Part shown: piece after piece, positions 19,405 to 30,350 of the stretch
Numbering within the stretch: the stretch's first letter is position 1
Layout: each line of letters begins with the position of its first letter
From: Argyresthia goedartella
Taxonomy: Eukaryota > Arthropoda > Insecta > Lepidoptera > Argyresthiidae
Assembly: GCA_949825045.1 (NCBI GenBank)
Contig: OX463812.1
Span: 3,022,661-3,086,660 of the forward strand
Reading direction: 5' to 3'
DNA length: 64,000 nt
The notes under the pieces: generated by a model
Databases searched by the model: none
What the model was told of the DNA's origin: nothing
Seen by the model: only the letters and a program-made list of their open reading frames with translations
Translations under genes and position numbers: made by a program

Positions 19405-20470
19405 TGATACAGATCCCATAAAGTTCGAGCCCGATCCAAATTTAACCGATTATTTATATAAAAATTGGGCAAAATTCCCATATATTTCCGACTGCGGCAA
19501 TATTACAGCACATCAGTAGGTATGACAGGTAGCTACACGTATTTTTCTCAGCAATAATCGTGATATACAATTAGAGTTCTTAAATCTACAGCGTTTACCT
19601 GACCACTATGGTACATTTATAATTTACTTGACTATAATTCCAAATGATGAAAATACTCACCCTTGAACTAATTCTCCAATTAAACACGGCCATGTACCAA
19701 TTTCAATTTATCCACGTGCAATTAAATACGTACCAACCGTATTCAGTCCGAGTCGCGTGCATGCGGTATTCGCAATCCGGGGAATCCCGGAATTCCGGGA
19801 TTGCAATCCCATACGCCTATCAGCAGTTCCGGTCGTACATGCATTTCACTTTTAGAGTGGGGTATGTTGATACCCTGTACGTGCATTTGTGGCAAAAGGC
19901 TTTATGGAGCGAAACTACCGATTTTTGGAACATTTCGTGGAATTTACACGAGAGGTTAATAATACTTGACTTTTATAATTCATTTCCCGAATAAAGAGAA
20001 CAAAAAGAGGTGCTACGAAAATAAAATGGAGTTTTTTTCGAATCCATTTACTCCACCATCTACAGATTTGATTTTTGGGTTAACGTTTATTGAGTATTTG
20101 ATTAAGATTTTCACCAAAACAAAAACGCGATTGGATGAAATTTTCTCGATAGAATTTAATTACGAAAACTTCTCTAAATTATATTATTTTTTCCTGTAAT
20201 TCTGAAATCCTAACTAATTTCATTGTGGAACTGCGTTCAAAATGTACCTAGATATTATGTATTCGCAAAATCTCCTGAAAAAACTTTTTAACAAAATAGA
20301 GTAGTTTATTTTTAAACAATTATTCTGTTGTTTAGCGCTACGGTTTTTCATTTTTTTCCGATTCCGTCCCTCTCACACTGCGGGTCTTTCCGCCTGGAGT
20401 AACGGGGACCTTTGCACGGACGAGGTATCGCCTTAATTAGGTGACCTTGGTAGTAGATAGTATCCATTAT
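19405..20470. other. No gene recognised; one 20 bp perfect palindrome
   Basis: Short ORFs of about 116 and 77 codons look random. AATCCCGGAATTCCGGGATT (19783-19802) is a perfect palindrome within a sequence of repeated GGGATTGCAATCC-like pieces. Confidence 0.5.
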
Positions 20471-20592
20471 TATATAAACATAAACATTTACGTATAGACA
20501 CATACATTGCTTCTGTCCCCATGCTAGGATATCCTGTGTCATGGGAACCAGAAACAGCGACGCCACACACATATAAACATCCAAGACCTGTT
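20471..20592 (-). mobile_element. SINE family S, copy 1 (3' part)
   Basis: Reverse-orientation match to the body and tail of the tRNA-derived SINE S seen whole at 30351-30556. Its diagnostic pieces are GGATATCCTGTGTCATGGGA, CCAGAAACAGCGACGCC and CATCCAAGACCTG. The tRNA-like head is missing. Confidence 0.75.
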
Positions 20593-21360
20593 TTTTTTTG
20601 CCGTGTGGTCTGCGGAGTGTGTTCTCGCGCGGAGCGCGAGAACCACTACGGTTGCGGGGTCGAGGACTTATGGTTGCCTCATGCCCGCGGCGTCAACTCG
20701 GGGGGTAACGTCCCCCCCGGTCTTGGGTGGCCCCTACTTGTCAGGGGCCTCGCGTGGTCTTCTCTGTGCTGTGCTTTCGCCGTCTATTGGCATACACTGG
20801 CGACAACGGTGCGGGAGCTTCTTCTTCTTCACTGTGCCGTGCTTTCGCCCTCTTCTGCGGGCTTACACTGGCGACAGTGGGATAAGCAGCAACTCTCTTG
20901 GGAGTGGTCTGCCTTCAGGCGGACGTGCGTGATGCGGAGCAATGTCGTGGAGATGTGCGTGGCGGCTGTTGTCGGCGCAATCGTACATGCGCCGTGCCAG
21001 CCGCGCGACGAATTTCTCCACAGTGGGCATCCGGGTATCCCTCATGATGGTGGTGTTGCGCACGTACCGCCCGGCTCCTGTGATCACCCGCAGGGAGATG
21101 TTCTGGAACCGCTGCAGCCGTGCCTTCTGGGTCTTCGACAGCAGGGCGTACCATGCTGGAGCCGCGTAGGTGAGCCGCGAGCGCACATAGGCCTTGTACA
21201 CCCGCAGCTTGGCTCTCAGAGGCAGGCTGGACGACAGGACAGGCCGGAGCATTGCCCGCGCGGCTTTGGCCCGGTTGATGCAGTGTTGCACCATCGGGAC
21301 CATGCGCAGCGAGCAGTCGATGTTGCAACCGAGGTATTTCACCGTCGATTGCCACTCGAT
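20593..21360 (-). pseudogene. LINE (jockey-like) ORF2 C-terminal fragment and 3' UTR
   Basis: The minus-strand frame 21342-20863 reads MKYLGCNIDCSLRM, then NRAKAARAMLRPVLSSSLPL and YKAYVRSRLTYAAPAWYALL, a typical jockey-clade region after the RT catalytic core. The RT active site, endonuclease and ORF1 are absent. Downstream (20593-20862) is a GC-rich 3' UTR holding two copies of an about 55-base block with TCGCCAGTGTA and GGCGAAAGCAC. Confidence 0.8.
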
Positions 21361-21480
21361 GTCCCGGCCCCTCAGTTTTTGTTTGGCCCCTGTTTTATGT
21401 TCTTTTGTTTCTTTTTTTATGCAATGTTGTGTGTGTTTTGTAGTCCGAATAAATTTATTTCTATTCTATTCTATTCTATC
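21361..21480 (+). mobile_element. LINE 3' tip with TTCTA-repeat tail
   Basis: Contains GTAGTCCGAATAAATTTATT followed by four TTCTA-type repeats, the form of a plus-strand LINE 3' end. It lies directly against the 5' end of an oppositely oriented LINE fragment. Confidence 0.55.
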
Positions 21481-21539
21481 TTCAAGGCTACGGCGAAGGG
21501 AATTGTTTCATTTACCTCGCTCTCTCTTTAGGAAGCTAT

Positions 21540-21725
21540 GCGCCTGTGGGGCTGCCACGCAAAATTGAATATCGACTTTCTAACCTAGCGGGGACCAAAC
21601 TGTGTTTTTATAGTAATAAGTTAATTTTAAGAGTGGTTTTCTAATACAACGTTAATTGTTTGAAGAATAGATAAACTGAACTGAACTGAACTGTGATTCT
21701 GGCTCCCCGTATGGGAAAAGTCGTG
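21540..21725 (+). mobile_element. SINE family U, degenerate fragment
   Basis: Contains GGGGCTGCCACGCAAAATTG and CTCCCCGTATGGGAAAAG, which recur in the fuller copy at 28145-28440. Confidence 0.45.
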
Positions 21726-21799
21726 TATATGTATTTTTATTCATGACTTACAATAGTTAAACGCTTTTCCCATTTCAGTCGTTTGAAAGAACACTATCT

Positions 21800-21994
21800 T
21801 TCTCTTCCATGCTAAGTATTAGTATGTTGTTGTATGTCATCATCATATTTAATGTTGGGCACATAGGTCTACCTATAGATTATTTTTTCCCTCTCCATTC
21901 TAGGTTTGCTGGAATAAATCTCTTGTTAGAGATAAGCTCGGCCTTGTACTTTTTCCTTTATATAGTTTTTGTATTCACTGTTTTTGTGAAATAA
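21800..21994 (+). mobile_element. LINE C 3' tip
   Basis: Contains GGTTTGCTGGAATAAATCTC followed by TTAGAGATAAGCTCGGCC. This inverted-motif block is shared with the 3' UTRs of LINE C at 25850-25910 (minus strand) and 32770-32830. Confidence 0.6.
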
Positions 21995-22465
21995 GGTATA
22001 TTGAGTATATTGAGTACGATGTGCAATCGCGACTCTCGGAGAACAGTCGCCACGAGGTATCGACATTTTAATGCTGGCTCGCACACTACGCTACCAGAGT
22101 CCATCCAGTCAACAGCTAGTTTCGATTGAAAATTATTTGAAACAGAAAATAGGTTGAGTTGGGACCAACCTCAGAAAAGCATAGTTCAGAACTTGTTTCC
22201 AACTTTCCAATGGTTTCGTTGCGATAGTGCAACGCTAAGCTGTAAGCTCCGACGCCGCTTTTGTGTTCGTGATATGATAATGGACGACGCTCTGTTTAAT
22301 ACGTTTGTTTATCCAATTCCTGATCCGCTACATTAGAGGAAACGGGTGCGTAATCTCCACGAGTGCATGTCGGTGACCGAACCAAAGGATTGGAATTTAT
22401 ATCACTCATAGATATTTATTGCCATCGACGACTCCGCGTGTTTTGATGAACGTGAATGTGAAATA
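21995..22465. other. No gene recognised
   Basis: Short ORFs only; no repeats matching the rest of the window were found. Confidence 0.4.
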
Positions 22466-22467
22466 AG

Positions 22468-22682
22468 GACCTCTGCGGCGATGCGGTTCGAGACTCTGAA
22501 TCCCAAGCGAAAGGTCTGGGTTCGAATCCAGGCTGGGGATTAAGAAAAAATATCCCCAGGTCTTGATTGGTTATATTTGTGTCAAGTCGCTGTTTCTGGT
22601 GCCCACGACACGGTAGCTTAGTGTAGGGCCAGAAGCAGTGGAAAGTCCAGTACAAGAATGTTTATGTTTGTGTTTATGCTTA
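22468..22682 (+). mobile_element. SINE family S, copy 2
   Basis: Has a tRNA-like head with a B box (GGGTTCGAATCC, 22518-22529). The body carries CAAGTCGCTGTTTCTGGTGC and GGGCCAGAAGCA, ending in GTTTATG repeats. It is diverged from copy 4. Confidence 0.8.
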
Positions 22683-22891
22683 AGAACTCTTGTGATCTCG
22701 AACTCCGTATTGGCAAATACAATGCAAACTCATATAATAATCTCGACAGATACAAAAATACAAATAAAAAATACAAAAAACTTTATTATGAGAATAAAAA
22801 GATAAGGTGGTACCTATTTAGTTTCAACCACCTATCTTGTGTTAAAAACAAGTCAAATATTATTGCGGTGGCACCTAAAACAGAAAACTAA

Positions 22892-23240
22892 ACGGGTTGT
22901 ATTTGAACGTTTGACTATAAATCCAATTTTAGCTTGGCAGAAATATTGGTTTTCCCTGGCTGAATAACTGAACAGCGACAAATATTGAGCGCGACAAGAA
23001 ATACCGGCTTCTTCTGACAAAATCACTGAGACTATGGACTAGAAATATAAAAACAGCAATTGAAAACTTGATTCGAGTAACGTGAGATTTTATTGTTCTT
23101 ACATGTTCAACCTAACACGAAGTATCCTTCGTGTTAGGTATTAAGGGGGATTCGCATCGCACACCCCTTTTATCCTTCGCATAACTTGACCCACCACTTC
23201 ACCCAGACAGTCTTTATTTAGCCAATAAGCGGTAGCTTAA
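22892..23240 (+). repeat. Repeat V, copy 1 (cut by LINE B)
   Basis: Aligns with 55187-55540: TGACTATAAATCCA, then TTCGAGTAACGTGA, CCCAGACAGTCTTTATTTAG and CCAATAAGCGGT. The match stops where LINE B begins at about 23243. A short internal inverted repeat (CCTAACACGAAG/CTTCGTGTTAGG) lies near 23112-23138. Confidence 0.65.
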
Positions 23241-23242
23241 CC

Positions 23243-24395
23243 ATTCAAAGTCAAAGTAAACATTTATTTATTACTGTAGATATTTACACATACTTTAAGT
23301 AAAAAAAATATTGACGTATTTTTTTGCCACTTCTCTACGTTGGACCACTGTAGGAGAGGAAGGGCAAAGAAACACCCACAGATAGGTTTTTAGATATATT
23401 TTAAACATTGGCTGTGTTTAACTAATACAAATATTACAACATTATTTTTTATAAGTAATAAGCAGGAATAAGCGAGTTCTATGTCGAGTGAGATCAACCC
23501 CATACAGTCCCGTCATTTAAGTAATCTTGAACAGTGTTATATCCTTTTGACAAAGTCCCTTTTACGTGGTTTTTAAATGGCTCAAATGGCAATTTCAAAA
23601 TCTCCAGAGGTATCTTGTTGCAGCAGAGAATGCACTGAAGTTTGAAAGAATTGCTAACTTTTGCGAGTCTGAACCTGGGCCCAACTAGTCGGTGGTTATT
23701 TCTTAGGGTAACATTCCAGCTATCGCAAAATTTTGAAAATGTTGCTTACATTCATTATATTTTTGTATGAAACGATTCACACTAATCTTTTATCAACAAT
23801 TTAAATTTCGGTCCCACAGCGTCAGAAACGATCGGTTAGGAAACACTATATTCCATCTACCAGTTTACAAAACTCAAAGAGCTTACCACGAACCTCTCCC
23901 TAATATTTGCCGTCTTTACAATGACATCTCCAACGAACACACCGTAGATCTCTTTGTGTACACACACACTGTACCACACTGTACCTTCAAAACAAAACTT
24001 TTAAACTTTTATAGAAAGAAGCAAACATTAAACAAACATAGATTTTACTTTTAACTTCTCATTAAGTACTTACACTTTACATATTTAAGTAATTAATTTT
24101 TGATAAATCAAATAGTTAAGTCAGGACATCTTAAGGTTGAATCACTAGTTTGATATGTAAAACCATTATTCTAAGACTTGATTAATGTGATTGTACTGTT
24201 TTGTTCAGAAAAAAATAATGATAAATAAACAAGCTGCAGTTATTATGTCAATTTCTGTCTGAGTGTTTTAAATTATAAATTGCTGGAATAGCTCTTTTCT
24301 GTAAAATAAAAATAGTTTGAATATCCGCAGCTTTCCCCCACAATAAGATACCATAGGACATGACATTGTAAAAGTAGCTAAAATAGACTAGCCTA
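23243..24395 (-). mobile_element. LINE B, copy 1, interrupted by LINE D
   Basis: Reverse orientation. Its 3' end (23243) starts with CAAAGTCAAAGT repeats, and the 3' UTR matches 52740-53060 and 61050-61310. After the LINE D insertion the ORF end is readable as YFSYF...MSYGILLWGKAADI. The 5' end is truncated near 24395. Confidence 0.85.
23767..24230 (+). mobile_element. LINE D 3' fragment inserted in LINE B
   Basis: The plus-strand frame 23767-24054 reads RSHSVRNDRLGNTIFHLPVY, then HTVPHCTFKTKLLNFY and a stop, the usual C-terminus of a jockey/CR1-like ORF2. An A/T-rich 3' UTR and a tail with GATAAATAAAC follow. LINE B sequence flanks both sides (compare 53240-53330). No clear target duplication was found. 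Confidence 0.75.
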
Positions 24396-24573
24396 TGCTC
24401 TCTTTGCCGAAACAAGTTCATCGGAAAGTAATGCTCTGGCGTCTGATTGGTAGAGCCATAACGTAACGCTAAGACCGTGTTCACAGTGCGAGAATTTTTT
24501 TGGTTTGTTTTTGCGACTCGTACCCTTCAGATGTGCTTTACTATCTTATGTTAATGCAATTGATATTTTTTCC

Positions 24574-24703
24574 TATGACCCGGATTGTTTATTGGACTTT
24601 GTGATTGGTTATTTTTTTGTATGACCCGGATTGTTTATTGGACTTTGTGATTGGTTATTTTTTTGTATGACCCGGTTTATTTATTGGACTTTGTGATAAA
24701 GTC
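24574..24703. repeat. 46 bp tandem repeat, 2.8 copies
   Basis: Unit starts TATGACCCGGATTGTTTATT; starts at 24574, 24620 and 24666. The copies are nearly identical. Confidence 0.9.
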
Positions 24704-25469
24704 TATAGGTACTTGATGAATTTGTGCTTGTTTAACTGACTAGTCGACTATTTGTTGAAGATGGCTCAGAAGGGATAGGCGGAAATGTATATGTGGAAAG
24801 AAAACGCAAACAAGCCTTTTCCTCAACTGAAAAGACTTTGGTTTGGAACATGTATCAATCTATGAGAAGTTCAACAATTTTTCCTGCCAATAATGATTTC
24901 TTAGAGCAGTCGCATAATCGATAGGTGTTCATTGGATGTCAATGTATAGAATTGTGAAGGAAAAAAATAATTATAACATTTTGAAATCACCTACAAATAC
25001 AAGTAAACGTGAGAAGTTTGTTGAATTTACAAAAAGTGCAGTAAGATGATTTCTTTTCCCGAAATAAGATACCCACTTTGGATAAATTAATGAATGTGAT
25101 AGATAAATGTGGATGGTACTTTGGGAGTAATTAAAATGAACATATTCTATGAACTCGTGAAGAAGATTGGATTTAACTTCAATAAAAGATGCAAAAATAG
25201 CCTATTACTTGATCGGTACGACATTTTTATGGCGGCGGAAGTACTTGAGAATAGTCAAGAAGGCTAGAGAAGAATATTTAAAAAAAACACTACTTCAATG
25301 AAACTTGGGTCAACGAAGGACATATTACCAGAAAAACCAGGATAGACACAAATAAATGGCAAGAGTAATCGCGACTCATTCAACAATGGCCCAACAACTG
25401 GATTGAAAAATCCTTCGGGTATGTACCTTCTTACTTTTCTTCAAAGTCTTATATGACATTTTATTACAC

Positions 25470-25641
25470 ACGATACACATACTTATATAGATAAATATTA
25501 TACTTAGATAGATAAACAACCATGACTAGGGTACAAACATCCGTTCTCATCAAACAAATATGTGCCCCCACGGGAACTCGAACCCGGGACTCTCGGCTTC
25601 GTAGGCAGGGTCACTGCCGACTCGGCCATTCGGGTCGTCGA
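25470..25641 (-). mobile_element. SINE family T, copy 1
   Basis: On the minus strand the head reads AATGGCCGAGTCGGCAGTGA (A-box region), then CCGGGTTCGAGTTCCC (B box), a clearly tRNA-derived head. The body has CAACCATGACTAGGGTACAA on the plus strand and a GATA-rich tail. Another copy lies at 62850-63115. Confidence 0.8.
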
Positions 25642-25776
25642 TTTTTGTATTTTGTCCTGTAAATTCTTCTAAAAAGTTCACGAACTACCAACCTTACTTG
25701 CCAGGTGTTAGTTCTATCGTACACCAATTACTTTAGTGTCATATAAACATTTACATTCAGGTACATACAGAGTTTC

Positions 25777-26887
25777 ACAATTCACAATTATTTATTGCAC
25801 AGAACATTACACCAATACAATTATACACGAAATTAAAAGGCAAAGGCGAGCTTATCTCTCAACAGAGATTTCTTCCAGCAAACCTATCTGGATAGGATAC
25901 ATATAAAATGAAAAGGGTAGTCTAGTGCAATTAAATACTTACCAAATACCAATAAAATATGATACTTACTATAAAAATACATATAATCAAAGAAATAGTA
26001 GATAAATAAGAATAAACAAATAATAATAATAAATAGATAAATACAATTACATACTTATATATACAATACCTATGATGAAAGAGAAAGTAAGTGCTCTTTC
26101 AAGCGATTCTTAAAGGAGAAAAGAGTGGGACTGTCCCTTATAGTGCAGGGAAGTGCGTTCCACAGCCGAATGGCCCTCAGCCTGAACGAGTGCTCGTAGG
26201 CGACGGTGTTATGCTGCGGAATACATAGAAGAGACACCGTGTGAGATCTCCGCTCCTTGCCTCTGGAGAAAAGGAACTCAAAACGTTCACGAAGGTAGGA
26301 AGGATATCTGGGGTTTCTCAAGATGTTAAAAAGTAAAGTCAATATGTGGAAATCACGGCGAAGACGAATCGGGAGCCAACCCAGTTCCTTGCAATACTGC
26401 GAGACGTGGTCATACTTGCGCAGCCCGAAGATGAACCGAATCCCGAGGTTCTGAAGTCGTTCGAGTTTATTCAGTTGTTCTTCGTTCGCACTCACCCAGC
26501 AAGCATCGGCATAATCAATTAAAGGAAGTAGAAGGGACTGGGCTAGAGTGACTTTAGTATGCTGTGGAAGGAAGTATTGTAATTTCCGAAGAGAGTGAAA
26601 CGATGCAAAGACTCGTCTGCTGACCTCGGAGACATGGGGCGACCAAGACAGCATGTTATCGAATACAATTCCGAGATTTTTAGCTTTATCGCTGTATTTG
26701 ATTACGGTTCCATCAAATATTAGAGGAGCGATTGGAAGTTGTAACAGGTTAAGAGAGTATCGGGTTCCCAAGATCAAGGCCTGCGACTTTCTCGGGTTGA
26801 CCAGAAGCCCATATGAGAGGGCCCACTTCCTGATATTCTCGAGGTCAGCATTCAGAGCCTCCACAGCCGGAGTCACATCACGCGGAG
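25777..26887 (-). mobile_element. LINE C, copy 1, 5'-truncated, with 8 bp target duplication
   Basis: Bounded by AGAGTTTC at 25769-25776 and 26888-26895. The 3' end has AATTCACAATTATTTATTG and a 3' UTR with GGCGAGCTTATCTCTCAACA and GATTTCTTCCAGC. The remainder is the C-terminal third of ORF2. Confidence 0.9.
26070..26887 (-). pseudogene. LINE C ORF2 C-terminal region
   Basis: A frame without stops: RKWALSYGLLVNPRKSQALI, then LGIVFDNMLSWSPHVSEVSR, LLPLIDYADACWV, LNKLERLQNLGIRFIFGLRK and FRLRAIRLWNALPCTIRDSP. It is jockey/CR1-like, the part downstream of the RT active site. The open frame runs 17 codons further into the SINE (start ATG at 26939), producing a SINE-LINE hybrid ORF by chance. Downstream 3' UTR is 25777-26069. 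Confidence 0.88.
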
Positions 26888-27490
26888 AGAGTTTCTGGCC
26901 CCACACTAGGATACCCTGTGTCGTGGAAACTAGAAACATTTAAACATTCAAGAAATGTATTTTTTTTGTCATTATCCCCAGCCTTTGGCGACTTTTAAAT
27001 AGTATTCCCTGACTCTTCATCATCCGAGTATCCTATATGGCCTCATATGCCAGGTGTTCTAGTGTCTCTTTATTACTCCTGATTCAATGCGGCGACTTCA
27101 AACAACTCATTAAGTCTTTTCATTGTTCCAGAAATGGGAAAGAGATTTATAGTAAGTGAAGTGATTGGAAGTCAAGACTTCTGCTTCATCAAAGGTGGGC
27201 TCCACGCGTACGAATAAAAAAGCAAGGAGAATACCATCAAGATATGAACGCTGAAGTTTTTGAAAACTAGTTGTCAAATATTCTTGACTAACTAGGTGAT
27301 GATTGGGTCATAGTGATGGAAAATGCCTCGTACCACTCTAGAAAAATAAAGCATGAACCCAATAAAATAATAAAAACCAAGAAATTATTGACTGGTTGAT
27401 AGGAAAAGAAGATACCATATCAAGAAGATTTCTTTAAAAGGGAGTTACTTGATATAGTTAAATTTCGCAGACAAAACTACGTGTGTTTTT

Positions 27491-28144
27491 CTAAATACAT
27501 CTTTAATTTTTTACATACAAATTTTCGAGTGTTAGCTAAACAAAAACAAAAAAATATACATCTTAATTTTTTTAAATGTAGGACTACTGAAGAAGAGATC
27601 AACTACATAACTTAAATTACGTATAATTATTGAGTGGTATTGATTATCTGCCTATATGAAGCGTGAGCATATGAATGTACTTATGTATTTATTATATGGC
27701 ATTAGAAAAAAACTGCAAAATAAAGAATAATATAAAAATTTGCATTTTTTATTAGTACAATAAATATAAGTATTTTTATTTTAGTAATACGCCTCATAAG
27801 TTTCTAGTTACTCAAAACACAAGAAAGTTTAGCTGAGAGCACAAAAAGTAGGCACATCGTGAATGTGCCTTTACTTCTAACTAGTTTGGATGACGGCCAC
27901 TAGCAATTTTTGCGCCTAGTCTTTGGAATATAATAGTGTACCAGAGACAATGCTCTATTTACTTGTTTCAGCAAATAGAGTAGCCACATCTATATCTTGT
28001 CTGATCGTCGCGCAAATCAGTAATTTTATCGCTGTTTATGGTCATTCGCTCAAATTTTATTATGCGGTCGTTTCATTATTCCCCAAAGTATAATATGCGC
28101 ATCAAATTCTAAATAATTATTTAGTTAATTAATAATTAAAAAGA
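27491..28144. other. No gene recognised
   Basis: A/T-rich, no repeats matched, short ORFs only. It may contain decayed sequence of the upstream DDE gene. Confidence 0.4.
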
Positions 28145-28440
28145 GCTCTATGATCTAATGAGTTTCACGCTTGCTTCTCACACAGGAGACGCAGGTTCGA
28201 TTCCTGACGATGTACTAATGAGATAATTAATATATCTTAAGTACATTATACGGACGCTCCAACGGTGATGGAAAACATCGCGAGGAAACCTTCATTACTC
28301 CATAGCTGCGGCGGTGGGCTAGCCCCCTGTCACGCAAAATGGAGTATTGAATAACTGGCTCAAAGTGGACACAATCGTGCCTCTGCCACCCCGTATGGGA
28401 AAAGGCGTGACGCTAAGTTATGTGTTAATTCATTCATTTA
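28145..28440 (+). mobile_element. SINE family U, fullest copy
   Basis: The head has GACGCAGGTTCGATTCCTGA (B-box-like). The body contains GGAAAACATCGCGAGGAAAC, CTGTCACGCAAAATGGAGTA and CCCCGTATGGGAAAAGGCGT. Fragments recur at 21540, 39440 and 55080. Confidence 0.65.
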
Positions 28441-28995
28441 CACACTCAAGAATGACTACGGAAATATAAAGTATCTAATGTATAAATAAGGAAATCGGAA
28501 CTAACTGAGAGTCAGTTAGTTACAAAAGAGAACGCATTTAAAACTGTACTTTGTAAAGTTAAAACATGAAACAAACATGAAGTAAGTACGGTAAGCTCGG
28601 ACATACTCCGTTGATATATGGATTAGCTGCAGCACTTTGTACCTCTCAAGCACTCGAGACAATGTGCCCAGCTCACAAAGATGTTTATGTGAACTTGTAA
28701 AACTCGTACCAAGTGGCGTTGAGAACGCACTGAGACTTGTTATCTTCGTGTTACTACGATGGAATTACTGCGAAGTTCAGAGAACAATGGCAATGGGATA
28801 TAATTTTGAGACGGAGCCTGTCAGCACTTTGGAGCTGGTTATCAGGAGCCAAGATAAATGTAGCCATATCTAACATAAGTTAGGTTATGTCTGATAGCGA
28901 TATTTTGTGACAGGACATAAATAAAATGACGATCGATACAATTTGTGTGATGTATTTGATAGTTTAACTTTTATCTGAATATAAACGACTAAAGA
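28441..28995. other. No gene recognised
   Basis: One 78-codon ORF (28637-28873) without recognisable motifs; likely random. Confidence 0.4.
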
Positions 28996-29641
28996 AAAGT
29001 GGTCAAGTGCGAGTCGGACTCGCCCATGAAGGGTTCCGTTGTAGCAAGTAATTATGTGACTGGATATTTATGTTGTAACTTTGTTTTTCATAGTGTTTGA
29101 ATGAATGTAAAAGTTATCTTTGCGGTTTTTAATAAATGTTTTGTACCTTTAAAAACTACTTATCTTATTTTGTTCAAATACATTTTCGTTGAAAGTGTGT
29201 ATTGACATACACAGCATATATTTTTTGTAGATTTTCACTCTCTTACTTTAAAAGTTAGAGGGGGGGGGGGGGACACTCACACACACACACACTTTTCCAC
29301 TTTGGCAGGGTCTGTCTCTTTAACGATTTACTTTGAGGTTAAATAGTTTCAGGAACCTCACGAAATCTATAGAAATCTATAGACACCCCCCACACATATA
29401 GGTTTGATGAAAAAAATATTTTTCGGTTTCAGTTCCATGTTCAATTATTTTAATTTTTCAATGTTTGTATAAAAATCGTAAAGCGGTTCCCAAAATAAAT
29501 CTACATACCAAGTCTAAACTGTGTAGACCTCATAGTTTATGCATAAAGTTGCTGTGACATACGGATGGACCGACGGACGGACGGACAGACAGACTTGACG
29601 AAACTAGTTATAAGGGTTCCTTGTTTCTCTACGGAACCTAA
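28996..29641 (+). repeat. Repeat P, copy 3 (long, diverged)
   Basis: Starts TCAAGTGCGAGTCGGACTCG, then GAAGGGTTCCGT, and ends in GACGGACGGACGGACAGACA and TCTACGGAACCTAAAAAC. The interior differs from copy 5 and includes a poly-G/(CA)n tract, so it may hold an insertion. Confidence 0.75.
29260..29301. repeat. Poly-G run followed by (CA)n
   Basis: Thirteen G then ACACTCACACACACACACAC. The exact count depends on assembly accuracy. Confidence 0.85.
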
Positions 29642-29689
29642 AAACGGCTGTTTTATACAGACCTCCTTTATTGTTTTATTGCGTTTAGT

Positions 29690-29880
29690 TCATTATTTGT
29701 TGTTGTAGCGGCAACAGAGTACACATTCTGTGAAAGTTTCAACTCTCTACCTAATAAAGTGCATGTGACACAGCTGCAGATGGACAGAAGGACAGACGGA
29801 CGGACGGACAATGGAGACTTAGTAATATGGTCCCGTCCATATTAGTAAGTCTTCCTTCCTTAGTAAGGAACCCTGAAAAT
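29690..29880 (+). repeat. Repeat P, copy 4 (tail part)
   Basis: TTGTAGCGGCAACAGAGTAC, TTTCAACTCTCTACCTA, GACAGACGGACGGACGGACA and AAGGAACCCTGAAA match the second half of copy 5. Confidence 0.7.
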
Positions 29881-30350
29881 ATATGTCGATCCATTTCATA
29901 ATTCTCTTGAAATATTAATTTTATAATGTTTTTGATAGGTAAGGTAACTATTTAGATGAAAGTTCTAAGTATCTAAGCGTTTTAAAACATGGAAAAAGGT
30001 CAATATTAAAGAAAAATCAATAGAGGGATAGAGGGCAATATATGAGTTGTAAAAGTTTTCAATTTAATAAAGAGAAAATTATCTAAAATCTAAAGTTCTA
30101 AAGTGAATATCAGGTTTTCTTCTTTGGATGTTCAATCATTGATTTAGTGAGTGTTTTCTGCGATAAAAACTTGTGATACTTTGTTCTGCTGTTATTCTGA
30201 ACGACTTTGCGATGTTCAGAAGTTAGACCTTGCTAGTCGCTTCTGATACAATATATCAATACTGTATTTAATTTATAGAATGTAAAGAAAACTTATTTAA
30301 TATGAAATGGCATTGACATGACTTGCCGAACTTTGACATCAGCAAAACTA

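Larger units (their letters stand above)
25743..26985 (-). mobile_element. SINE family S, copy 3, split by LINE C
   Basis: The tail part (25743-25776, AAACATTTACATTCAGGTAC) and the body part (26888-26985, CCACACTAGGATACCCTGTG...) are two halves of one reverse-oriented SINE S. They are separated by LINE C with an 8-base duplication AGAGTTTC on both sides. Confidence 0.8.
24745..27490 (+). pseudogene. DDE-transposase-like gene, two exons, decayed
   Basis: Exon 1 (about 24745-25418) gives, in shifting frames, SMYRIVKEKNNYNILKSP, SRNKIPTLDKLMN, ELVKKIGFNFNKRCKNSLL and NETWVNEGH. Exon 2 (27132-about 27490) gives GKRFIVSEVIGSQDF and motifs close to MNAEVFE and VMDNASYHSRK. This is the order of an insect gene family usually annotated as DDE-superfamily endonuclease; LDETWV and VMDNA would hold catalytic aspartates, and the first is Asn here. 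The junction has a good donor (GTATGT at 25419) and acceptor (TTTTCATTGTTCCAG ending 27131). At least four frameshifts or stops make it a pseudogene. The intron is filled by SINE and LINE copies. Confidence 0.7.

Noticed and set aside
20521..21531. Long plus-strand ORF (336 codons) over the jockey-like LINE
   Set aside because: It is the shadow of the minus-strand LINE ORF in GC-rich sequence and runs through SINE and LINE parts.
25560..25641. Minus-strand tRNA-like sequence with A and B boxes
   Set aside because: It is fused to the SINE T body and repeated at 63030-63110, so it is a SINE head rather than a functional tRNA gene.
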